A stretch of 64,000 nt of DNA from Chitinophaga sp. (lineage in GTDB: Bacteria; Bacteroidota; Bacteroidia; Chitinophagales; Chitinophagaceae). The position numbers and the translations under genes are program-made. Where the stretch lies: NCBI RefSeq assembly GCF_019236475.1, contig NZ_JAFAIX010000009.1, positions 248,001 to 312,000 of the forward strand. The letters are read 5' to 3'. The notes beneath the pieces were generated by a model. That model was not told the origin of the DNA and did no database searches. It saw nothing but the letters and a program-made list of their open reading frames with translations. Shown piece by piece: positions 25,824 through 33,238 of the stretch (positions within the stretch are counted from its first letter, which is position 1; each line of letters opens with the position of its first letter).

Positions 25824-26843
25824 ATGAAAACGACTGATGTAAAGATTTCACCTGCTATAATCTGGTCCAGTTCCATCATTTTGGGGGTATTGTCATCCAT
25901 CCCGCAATTTGCCCAGCATAGCTTTAGTATGGCGGAAGCAGTTGTAAACGCAGCCTTGACTGCTTCATTTGCCGTTATTATGTGGTATGTGAACCTCTAC
26001 ATGCTGTCTTGGTATGCTCGTAAATCGCCCAAACAACGCATTTCTTATTATCGGCTATTTATCACACTCAGTATAGGCATTATTGTTATGTTCGGATTGG
26101 CGTGGATACAGCAGTTGATCCTTACACATATTAACTTTGGCCCTGTGATGTTGATGGTGGAAGTAAGAGGCTTGTTGATTAACTTAATTTGTTACATGTT
26201 TTTGCACCTGTTGCAACAAAACTATGAGAACAGGTATGTGACGATGCAATTAGAACAAATGAAAAATGACAACCTGGCCGCCCAGTTTGAATTGCTAAAG
26301 CAACAAGTGAACCCACATTTTTTGTTTAATAGTCTGAATACATTGAAAGCCATGGTGGAAAGCGGGGAGAAGGAAGCGGTAGATTTTATCCTTAAGCTGT
26401 CTAATTTTTACCGATATACGCTGGAAAGCCGTAAACAGGACCTGATACAGGTAAAAGAGGAAATGGAAATTGTCAGGGCATTCCTCTATCTCCAGCATGC
26501 CCGGTTTGAAGGAGGCTTCACTTTCACTGACCAACTGGATGATGCCACCCTGAAGACGCTTATTCCTCCTTTTACATTGCAGTTGTTGATCGAAAATTGT
26601 CTCAAACATAATATCGTTTCCCTTGAAAAGCCGCTGCACATCCGATTATATGCGGAAGGGCAAACAATTGTGCTGGAGAACCCTATTCAATTAAAGAGCG
26701 GCGAACACTATTCGATGGGAGTGGGACTTGAAAACATCCACCTGCGCTACCAGCATTTGCTGGATAAACAGGTGGCCGTTTCAGATGATGCCAATATTTT
26801 TCAAATTAAATTACCATTCATTTATGAATATCCTCATCATTGA
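25824..26843 (+). CDS. LytS/YehU-type sensor histidine kinase
   Basis: The 339-residue kinase has four transmembrane helices in the first 130 residues (about 11-28, 42-62, 78-98, 105-130). A short coiled coil follows, then the His_kinase domain with the phospho-acceptor His165 in QVNPHFLFNSLN, and a degenerate HATPase (LIENCLKHN, then GVGLENIHLR). It lacks a large extracytoplasmic sensor loop, so the signal may be membrane-borne. Its 3' end overlaps the LytTR regulator gene by 20 bases, indicating translational coupling. The target genes are unknown. Confidence 0.93.
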   Translation: MKTTDVKISPAIIWSSSIILGVLSSIPQFAQHSFSMAEAVVNAALTASFAVIMWYVNLYMLSWYARKSPKQRISYYRLFITLSIGIIVMFGLAWIQQLILTHINFGPVMLMVEVRGLLINLICYMFLHLLQQNYENRYVTMQLEQMKNDNLAAQFELLKQQVNPHFLFNSLNTLKAMVESGEKEAVDFILKLSNFYRYTLESRKQDLIQVKEEMEIVRAFLYLQHARFEGGFTFTDQLDDATLKTLIPPFTLQLLIENCLKHNIVSLEKPLHIRLYAEGQTIVLENPIQLKSGEHYSMGVGLENIHLRYQHLLDKQVAVSDDANIFQIKLPFIYEYPHH

Positions 26844-27585
26844 AGATGAATTAAGAACGGCGAGATCGTTGGAGAAAATAATTAAGGAGATACAGCCCAA
26901 TGCCAGTATTACCGGCCCATGCCAAAGTATCGAAAGTGCGGTTAATGTTCTCTCTCAGGGAATATCCCCTGACTTAATATTTATGGATATCCAGTTGGCA
27001 GATGGACTGTCATTTGAAATATTCAAGCAGGTTGCCGTTAAGAGTCCGGTTGTTTTTTGTACCGCCTTCGACGAATACTCCATCGAGGCCTTTAAGCAAA
27101 ATGGAATCGACTATATATTAAAGCCATTCTCTAGTAATGATATTGCAGATGCTTTCAAAAAAGTAGATTCACTTAAGCATTTCTATCAGCAAAAATCGGC
27201 TTCCGACTTTAGTGAATTGGTAGCTAAATTGGCTGCACCAGCAGGTAAGAGTAGTTTCTTGGTATTTCAAAGCCAGAAGTATTTGTCTGTTCCCACTGAT
27301 AACATCGCTTATTTTTATGTTAGTAATGATGCTACTTGTATTGTAACCTTCGATAAGAAAGAATATGTGATCAATCAATCGTTGGATCAGGTAGCTGGGC
27401 TTGTTTCCGCGGTACAGTTCTTCAGAGTAAACCGACAATATCTGGTCAACTTCAAAGCCATCAAGGAAGTGGAACCTTTCTTCATGCGCAAATTGTATGT
27501 AAAACTTGTCATGGAAACAAAAGAAAAGTTATTGATAAATAAGGAGAAAACTCCCCGGTTTCTTTCCTGGATGGAAGACCGCTAG
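26824..27585 (+). CDS. LytTR-family response regulator
   Basis: The ATG at 26824 (MNILIIEDE) is chosen because it opens the receiver domain; upstream in-frame codons lie inside the kinase gene. The 253-residue regulator has a receiver domain (1-120) with acceptor Asp55 in LIFMDIQL and the late LKPF, then a LytTR DNA-binding domain (about 145-250; VPTDNIAYFYV, FFRVNRQYLVN). It is the partner of the overlapping kinase. A terminator follows. Confidence 0.93.
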   Translation: MNILIIEDELRTARSLEKIIKEIQPNASITGPCQSIESAVNVLSQGISPDLIFMDIQLADGLSFEIFKQVAVKSPVVFCTAFDEYSIEAFKQNGIDYILKPFSSNDIADAFKKVDSLKHFYQQKSASDFSELVAKLAAPAGKSSFLVFQSQKYLSVPTDNIAYFYVSNDATCIVTFDKKEYVINQSLDQVAGLVSAVQFFRVNRQYLVNFKAIKEVEPFFMRKLYVKLVMETKEKLLINKEKTPRFLSWMEDR

Positions 27586-27617
27586 TTATTTTCATAGCTT
27601 GCTTGCTATCACAGTAT

Positions 27618-27660
27618 AAATGAAAAGAGGTTGCACCCACGGTTCAACCTCTTTTCATTT
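27618..27660. terminator. Bidirectional terminator
   Basis: A perfect 16-bp stem (AAATGAAAAGAGGTTG) with an 11-nt loop lies between the converging LytTR and alpha/beta-hydrolase genes. Confidence 0.85.
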
Positions 27661-27677
27661 ATCGAAATTCAAATGTC

Positions 27678-28709
27678 TTATTTCGCCAAGTGATCAGCCT
27701 CTATAATGGCATCTGCAAAGGCTTCAGGTGCTTCTTCCGGGAGATTGTGGCCAATACCTCCTTTAATGGTGTGGTGTATGTACTTACCGGTAAATATCTT
27801 GGCATAGGCAGTTGGGTCTGGATGTGGCGCTCCATTGGCATCTCCTTCCAGTGTTACAGTGGGTACAGAAATGGCGGGTTTGGCAGCCAACTTTTTTTCC
27901 AACCCCTCATATTGTTTTTCTCCTTTGACAATTCCAAGTCGCCAGCGGTAATTGCTAATTACAATCGCCACATGATCTGGATTGTCAAATGCTACGGCAG
28001 CCTTGGTGAAATCACTATCTTCAAAATGCCACTGTGGAGAAGCAGTTTGCCAAATTAGCCTGGCAAAGTCTCGTGTATACGCTTGATAGCCCTTTCTTCC
28101 TCGATCTGTAGCAAAATAAAATTGGTACCACCAGTCCTGTTCTGCTTTTGGAGCTAATGGCGCGCTGTTTGCCTGCTGACTACCGATTAGGTAGCCACTT
28201 ACGGATACCAGTGCTTGGCAACGTTCCGGCCAAAGCGCAGCAATAATATCAGCAGTACGTGTGCCCCAATCAAAGCCTCCAATAATAGCTTTCTGAATCT
28301 TAAGTGCATCCATAAATGCAATAATATCTGTGGCAAATACCACCTGTTGGCCATTACGCGCTGTATTGTGAGCAAGAAAGCGTGTAGTACCATAGCCACG
28401 GAGATAGGGTACAAAAACATGATACCCTTTAGCTGCCAGCAAGGTGGTTACCTTGCTGTAGCTGCGAATATCATAAGGCCAACCATGCAATAGGATAACA
28501 GGCTGGCCATTCGTAGGCCCCGCTTCAACATATCCCACATTTAATACGCCGGCCTTCACTTGTTTGATGGAATCGAAATTAATTGTGTCGGCACTATTGT
28601 TATCACTTATCGCTGCGAAGGCTGGGGATTGGAAAGTGAGTATTGCAATACCTGTTAGCATTGTCAAGAGTGCCACAGATCTCCAATTATGGAATGATAA
28701 AGTTTTCAT
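27678..28709 (-). CDS. Secreted alpha/beta hydrolase (epoxide hydrolase/haloalkane dehalogenase-like)
   Basis: The 343-residue protein has a signal peptide (about 1-33, ending AFAA). The alpha/beta-hydrolase fold shows the oxyanion motif HGWPYD at 75-80, a nucleophile elbow GGFDWGT with Asp147, and the catalytic His in GIGHNLPEE near the end. An Asp nucleophile points to epoxide hydrolase or dehalogenase-like chemistry rather than a Ser esterase. It is followed on the minus strand by a terminator. A DoxX-family gene lies 40 bases upstream in the same direction, so they are likely cotranscribed. Confidence 0.86.
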   Translation of the reverse strand: MKTLSFHNWRSVALLTMLTGIAILTFQSPAFAAISDNNSADTINFDSIKQVKAGVLNVGYVEAGPTNGQPVILLHGWPYDIRSYSKVTTLLAAKGYHVFVPYLRGYGTTRFLAHNTARNGQQVVFATDIIAFMDALKIQKAIIGGFDWGTRTADIIAALWPERCQALVSVSGYLIGSQQANSAPLAPKAEQDWWYQFYFATDRGRKGYQAYTRDFARLIWQTASPQWHFEDSDFTKAAVAFDNPDHVAIVISNYRWRLGIVKGEKQYEGLEKKLAAKPAISVPTVTLEGDANGAPHPDPTAYAKIFTGKYIHHTIKGGIGHNLPEEAPEAFADAIIEADHLAK

Positions 28710-28749
28710 ACTAGCTTTTTAAAGATTGATAATTGCCCTGTTTCCGATA

Positions 28750-29154
28750 CTATAAATTACTGTTGCTTTCTGCTGGCAAATAGGTGGCAGTATACAATTT
28801 CCGATACATAACGTAGGTAACTGAAATAATGGTAAATGCAATGATGGCATCGATGGTAGCGCCAAATCCCAGCACTGCAATTTTTGAAAAGAAGGCAAAG
28901 AGAATATCGAAGAAGATACCGGCGAATACCCATTCTTTTAATCGGAGTAACCTGTTAGGTGTCAACAATACAATCACCCCTGAGAGCTTGGCAACGCCCA
29001 AGATGTAAATAAAATGAGGAGGGTACCCAAGCTGCCTGGTAATGCCCCATACAATGGGACTGCCTACCAGTTCAAAAATTCCGCTTGCACCAAACCATAA
29101 GGAGATGAGTATAGCGCCTGTCCAATAGATTGCTTTAGAAGTGTTTAGGTTCAT
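28750..29154 (-). CDS. DoxX-family membrane protein
   Basis: The start at 29154 (MNLNTSKAIYW) is preferred over 29196. The 134-residue protein has four transmembrane helices and the family pattern LFGASGIFELVG, LGVAKLSGVIVLL and a C-terminal helix. DoxX-like proteins are small quinone-associated or redox-linked membrane proteins without a fixed function in most bacteria. It is the first gene of a probable two-gene operon with the hydrolase. Upstream, at 29234-29260, are two TGGACA-like half-sites also seen near the GlxA-type regulator at 38.5 kb. Confidence 0.8.
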   Translation of the reverse strand: MNLNTSKAIYWTGAILISLWFGASGIFELVGSPIVWGITRQLGYPPHFIYILGVAKLSGVIVLLTPNRLLRLKEWVFAGIFFDILFAFFSKIAVLGFGATIDAIIAFTIISVTYVMYRKLYTATYLPAESNSNL

Positions 29155-29233
29155 AGTATTTGTGTTTTTTGTTTTAAGAACAACACAAAGTTGCACTACC
29201 TACTTCCTGCTTCATAGAACGAATCCCTCGAAG

Positions 29234-29262
29234 TGGACAAAATACAGGGCCAGTTAGACAAT
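29234..29262. promoter_or_regulatory. Candidate regulator half-sites upstream of the DoxX-hydrolase operon
   Basis: TGGACAAAATA at 29234 and TAGACAAT at 29255 are 21 bases apart. The same 11-mer TGGACAAAATA is at 38500-38510, with TGGACAATAT 22 bases before it. The spacing of about two helical turns fits an AraC-type dimer. Binding is inferred only. Confidence 0.35.
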
Positions 29263-29391
29263 GTTTCCGTTAAGGTTTTTTATATCTTCAGAAAGAAGGG
29301 GTTTATTGGCGTAATCCAAACAAATTATTACATTTATCCATAAGCAATTCCTAGTAACCTTCAGTATCGCGACCATCAAAAACAAGTGTAT

Positions 29392-30195
29392 ATGTCTTCA
29401 ACCCCAATAGTAGCAAGTACTTTAGATGATGTATTGGCAAAACTGGAAGATATCATCAGTAAGGCCATGAAAAATGGAGACCGTAGTGGTTATTTCGCCG
29501 CCCTGTATTACAAAGTGACTTTGAAAGTAAAGGAAGGTATAGCGGCGGGCCAGTTTGGCGATGGGAAAAGTATTACCAGGCTAGATATTCAGTTTGCGAA
29601 TCGGTATTTTTATGCGTTTGACCAATGGCAGCAAGGAAAGCCGGTCACAGGATCTTGGGCGGTTTGTTTCAATGCCACAAAGAAACGTTCCTATTTAATT
29701 TTACAACACTTGTTATTGGGAATGAATGCACATATCAATCTCGACTTGGGAATTGCTGCTTGCGAAGTGTCGGATGGCAACTTGGATCATCTCAGAACGG
29801 ATTACAATAATATCAACCTGATTCTATCTTCACTTACATATGGGGTTATCAGTCAGTTGAATCTCTTGTCTCCCTTTATGTCGATACTTGGTTTTAGAGG
29901 TACCAAATCAAATTCCATGTTGGTGCAGTTCAGTCTTGGTAATGCGAGGGATGGCTCCTGGTGTTTTGCAGAGGAGTTAGCTTTACAAAAAGGCAACGCA
30001 TACGATGATTTTATTGTCAAACGAGATAATGAGATAGCGGAGCTAGGAGGGAGTCTGATTAAGAATAGCGGCTTTCTGAGAATTGGCGTATGGCTCATTC
30101 ATGTTTTCGAATGCAAAAGAGTGAGCTATATCATTGATGTATTGAATGACTTTAAGAAGCCTTATAAGAAAGAATTGAAAGGTTTTAAACTATAA
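29392..30195 (+). CDS. DUF5995-family protein
   Basis: The ATG at 29392 is chosen over an upstream GTG. The 267-residue cytoplasmic protein matches the DUF5995 pattern: DRSGYFAALYYKVTLKVKEG near the N-terminus, FANRYFYAFDQWQQG, and the hallmark LQHLLLGMNAHINLDLGIA. A His-Asn-Asp set within that segment could bind metal. The family is widespread but uncharacterised, so no reaction is given. It is monocistronic and ends at a hairpin shared with the lanthipeptide gene opposite. Confidence 0.82.
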   Translation: MSSTPIVASTLDDVLAKLEDIISKAMKNGDRSGYFAALYYKVTLKVKEGIAAGQFGDGKSITRLDIQFANRYFYAFDQWQQGKPVTGSWAVCFNATKKRSYLILQHLLLGMNAHINLDLGIAACEVSDGNLDHLRTDYNNINLILSSLTYGVISQLNLLSPFMSILGFRGTKSNSMLVQFSLGNARDGSWCFAEELALQKGNAYDDFIVKRDNEIAELGGSLIKNSGFLRIGVWLIHVFECKRVSYIIDVLNDFKKPYKKELKGFKL

Positions 30196-30206
30196 CAAGG
30201 GCTTAT

Positions 30207-30235
30207 GAAGGGTTGCTCTGAGAGAGCAACCCTTC
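30207..30235. terminator. Bidirectional terminator
   Basis: A perfect 13-bp stem (GAAGGGTTGCTCT) with a 3-nt loop lies between converging genes. Confidence 0.75.
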
Positions 30236-30246
30236 AATGGGTTAAA

Positions 30247-30432
30247 TTATGCGCAAGAATGACCTAAACATACAGTATTGCAAATAGTGTAGTTGATGGT
30301 AGCGCACAAAGTGTTTGGCTGTGACATCAATGCTGCTCCGCCAAGAATTTGTTCTGGCTGTTGTACCATGGAGGCAATTGGCATCTTTTTTAAAGTTAAT
30401 TTTTTCTCCAGGTTAATTTGTTTCTTTTTCAT
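30247..30432 (-). CDS. Orphan class I lanthipeptide-like precursor B
   Basis: This 61-residue peptide has a leader MKKKQINLEKKLTLKK, an I-A element and a Gly-Gly at 31-32, very like precursor A at 6683-6883. The core carries four Cys (43, 51, 55, 60), four Thr and two Ser. They are arranged as T-L-C, T-I-C, T-V-C and S-C, which suits ring formation between dehydrated Thr/Ser and Cys. No modification or export genes are close by; it is convergent with DUF5995. Product activity is unknown. It would depend on enzymes encoded elsewhere in the genome. Confidence 0.7.
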   Translation of the reverse strand: MKKKQINLEKKLTLKKMPIASMVQQPEQILGGAALMSQPNTLCATINYTICNTVCLGHSCA

Positions 30433-30878
30433 GCGTGAAATTTAGGGTGAGGACCTAAGTTAAATGTTGCTGCTGCAAGAAGTTTGCAGTGAGGGATTGA
30501 ATTTGTGGGGATGGAGTACCTACAGGGCCGGAATAAAAAAGTTGCCAAGCAATCTTTTTGTTAAGTATCTAGGTAGCTACCAATGGCATTTTCTCATGTA
30601 ATATCTCGTGAACGAAGGTTATCACCTAATGATAGTAATTCCTTAATTGGCCCTATATCAGCTAAAAATCTTTTCTCTTTATTATTTTTTAATTTAAAAG
30701 TCATATCTTTATTCTACACTGTAGAAATATATTCTATGTATGTATCGATTGCATGTTTCAATTATTTGTAACTCCAAATATTCATTACTCAACAGACCGG
30801 TCTTAGTATCATAAATTTCAACTAAATATTATAATTAATACAAGATAAATCCCTCTCGATTTCTCCATTTGTATTATT
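30433..30878. other. AT-rich region upstream of the conflict operon
   Basis: These 446 bases separate the divergent lanthipeptide precursor and the secreted-protein gene. An open frame at 30583-30771 has no recognisable features and I do not call it. The stretch is very AT-rich, especially from 30660 on, and presumably holds the promoter of the operon that follows. Confidence 0.45.
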
Positions 30879-31220
30879 ATGAAATACTTATTTTTTTTAT
30901 TGACGACGGTGTTACTATCCGTTAGTGTTGCGTCTGCTACTAATTTAAGAGGTAGGATCGTAAGATATGACCCTGAGAGTGGGCGTGTTTATCCTCTCTA
31001 CAATGTTCGCATAGACTTGTGGATATGGAATGGTGCCCAGTGGGTGAGCACTGGCTATAATTTCACCAATGCAGATGGGTTTTATTTCTTTATGAATCAG
31101 CCAGCAGGCTATTTCTTCAAGGTACAGGTATTCAATATACTTTATCCCAACCCTCAAAGTTGGATTATTGCAAATGTGATATCTCCTTATTTCCAGGATA
31201 TACCACAAATCAGTACTTGA
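30879..31220 (+). CDS. Small secreted beta-sandwich protein at the head of the conflict operon
   Basis: The 113-residue protein has a signal peptide (YLFFLLTTVLLSVSVASA) and a mature part with the pattern LRGRIVRYDPESGRVYPLYNV followed by TNADGFYFF. This resembles carboxypeptidase-regulatory or SdrD-B-like beta-sandwich domains, in which the G-x-Y/F turn is typical. It is 32 bases upstream of the 249-residue gene and on the same strand, so it may be cotranscribed with it. It could equally be an unrelated small envelope protein. Confidence 0.6.
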   Translation: MKYLFFLLTTVLLSVSVASATNLRGRIVRYDPESGRVYPLYNVRIDLWIWNGAQWVSTGYNFTNADGFYFFMNQPAGYFFKVQVFNILYPNPQSWIIANVISPYFQDIPQIST

Positions 31221-31252
31221 CATGATTGTTCTACCCCAAAAAATAAATAATT

Positions 31253-32002
31253 ATGCAACTCCCTCCAAAGTTTTACGTGCAGCACATGTTCGATACTACA
31301 CAATATCGAGCGAGCTGGACACCGGATATGCCCATTAAATTGGGTGATATCGGCGTACTGGATCAAGGGTTATTTACACTCACTACCACCCTAGAAGATC
31401 AGGGACTTACCTTTAAAACTAGGGAAAGTAGTGGGTTATTGTCGCTCGATTACAATTCTAAAAATACTCGGGTAACTGCCTTAAATGGTAGCACTGGTAC
31501 CATCCCAGTAAGTGGCGTACCAATGCAGGCAAACGTAGAAGTTAAGTTTGAAGGCAGTTCAGGTATCTTGTTCCAGTTCTCTAACTCCAAACATGTGATT
31601 ATTTCAAACATTGATGAATTGGGAGACGCTATCCTTGAGAAGTACGATGCTGGCTTCTGGAAGAAGGAATGGGTCATTGTCACGGATATTATTCAGACAG
31701 ATAATACTTCCCTTATAATCTCCACTACCTCCAACAATACCTTGCAGTTGGCTTGCAGTTTACCTATAGCGGGTGGAAGCCTAGCAGTGCCAGGTGCTAA
31801 AATAAATGTAATGAATGAAAGCGGAAGTAGTATTAAAATACTGGGAAGTACAGGCTTGGTTCCGCTTTTTAATGTAAAAGGAATTCGGAAACCATTCCTG
31901 GGAAACCCTGTTTTCAAATCGTCTGATTACATGACGAGTATGCAGTTGCCATCGCAATTGGAAAATCTCCCCTTCGATACTAAAGAATTTATTACAGAAT
32001 AA
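31253..32002 (+). CDS. Unknown-family 249-aa protein, candidate effector (possibly gasdermin-like)
   Basis: I cannot assign a family with certainty. The protein has no signal peptide and only one Cys. It shows an N-terminal MPIKLGDIGVLDQG segment, a long stretch of alternating beta-strands, a helix near IDELGDAILEKYDAGFW, then paired strands WVIVTDIIQT and SLIISTTSNN, and a last strand PLFNVKGIR. About 35 polar residues trail behind. The strand order and short C-terminal tail recall bacterial gasdermins, which are pore-formers freed by a co-encoded protease; a CHAT protease is encoded in this operon. Against this, there is no Cys near the N-terminus for lipidation. It lies 14 bases before the SIR2-like gene. 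Confidence 0.5.
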   Translation: MQLPPKFYVQHMFDTTQYRASWTPDMPIKLGDIGVLDQGLFTLTTTLEDQGLTFKTRESSGLLSLDYNSKNTRVTALNGSTGTIPVSGVPMQANVEVKFEGSSGILFQFSNSKHVIISNIDELGDAILEKYDAGFWKKEWVIVTDIIQTDNTSLIISTTSNNTLQLACSLPIAGGSLAVPGAKINVMNESGSSIKILGSTGLVPLFNVKGIRKPFLGNPVFKSSDYMTSMQLPSQLENLPFDTKEFITE

Positions 32003-32016
32003 AGAAAATCTGTAAA

Positions 32017-33228
32017 ATGCCATTTACTAATACAGATGAATATAAAATTCTTCTGAGCAAAATCAGATCTGGCGAATGCGCCCTGATCCTAGGGCCTCTT
32101 TTTGCAATCACCAAAGAGGAAAAAAAGGTGAATGAGTTGCTCAAGGAAACATTGATTAAAGAGTATAAGGTAGATCTGGATACAGACTATGATAATATTT
32201 TCATTGCGAAGTCCGACCTAAATGCGAACGGAAGAGGAGTGCAATTACTAAAACAAAAACATAAACAAACCATTTCAAGCTTTTATCAAGACCTTCAGGA
32301 GAACATTCACGAAACGTATCAGCTAATCGCACAGTTGAATTTTAATACTATTCTCTGCTTTACGCAGGACGACTTTATGTATAATGCTTTCAAGGCTACA
32401 AACTCCCATTGTATTTTCCAGTATTACCGTAAACCAAACGCTTCTGAAAAGACCGACCAATCAGAAAAAAGTGTGAACGCTTCACTTGATACGAAGATTC
32501 CTTTGGTATACAATTTATATGGATACCATCTGCAGCAAGACTCTCTAATAATAGACTATAATTCTTTTTACGAATTTTTCTTCGTATTCATTGGTGATCA
32601 TCAGCAGGCACAACTATCTGCGCTTAAAGTGCGCCTGGCAAAATGTTCATTGTTCTGTTTCTTGGGTTTCGATCTAAAGAAATGGTACGTGCCTATTATG
32701 CTGACCAAACTTCTAGGTATCGATAATAATCAGGTTGATCGCGCGTTTGCAATCACTGTACTGGATGATACAGCGGATAGAGAGAACGCAAACTATATGA
32801 AATGGCTTCAGAAGTATCCAATGGAGATAAATCCAATCCACAATGTATCCACCGTAGAATTAATAAAGGAAATCTTCTGTACTGCCGAGACAGAACGAGA
32901 TGAGGCAGTCCATACTGGTGCAAATCATTCCCTTTTTCGTAAACGAAAACAACAAATTGCCTCTTCCCTTTCTTTAAATGACGCCTATAACAAAGTAAAG
33001 AGAGATCCTAGTCCGGATGCACTTATTGAAACATGCGAGGGATTGGGTCATTATCTTCGGGAAGCAAATGACAACAGTAATGTTCACAGACTCGATCTAG
33101 TCCAAGGTGATCTCTCACAACTTATATATGATCAGGATAAAATAACCAAAGAGAACTTTGATATCAGGATGAGAGATTCTCGTGAGGCAATTATCAACAT
33201 CATCCACAATAAACTTGGTACAGTATAA
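32017..33228 (+). CDS. SIR2-like protein with degenerate catalytic motifs and effector-associated C-terminus
   Basis: The 403-residue protein follows the layout of bacterial SIR2-like defence proteins: a phosphate-loop position at about 20-30 (ECALILGPLFA), a core strand FNTILCFTQDDF, PLVYNLYGY at 162-170, a YNSFYEFF region and the late FLGFDLKKWY. The usual GAG, the Asn/Asp of TTN-D and the His of HG are all replaced (Tyr for His), so NAD hydrolysis is doubtful. The last 70 residues (LVQGDLSQLIYDQDKITKEN) look like an effector-associated adaptor domain. The gene stops 10 bases before the NTPase gene. Confidence 0.65.
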   Translation: MPFTNTDEYKILLSKIRSGECALILGPLFAITKEEKKVNELLKETLIKEYKVDLDTDYDNIFIAKSDLNANGRGVQLLKQKHKQTISSFYQDLQENIHETYQLIAQLNFNTILCFTQDDFMYNAFKATNSHCIFQYYRKPNASEKTDQSEKSVNASLDTKIPLVYNLYGYHLQQDSLIIDYNSFYEFFFVFIGDHQQAQLSALKVRLAKCSLFCFLGFDLKKWYVPIMLTKLLGIDNNQVDRAFAITVLDDTADRENANYMKWLQKYPMEINPIHNVSTVELIKEIFCTAETERDEAVHTGANHSLFRKRKQQIASSLSLNDAYNKVKRDPSPDALIETCEGLGHYLREANDNSNVHRLDLVQGDLSQLIYDQDKITKENFDIRMRDSREAIINIIHNKLGTV

Positions 33229-33238
33229 CAAGGTTAAT

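Noticed and set aside
30583..30771. Small open frame upstream of the conflict operon
   Set aside because: No start context, signal or domain; AT-rich sequence easily gives such frames.
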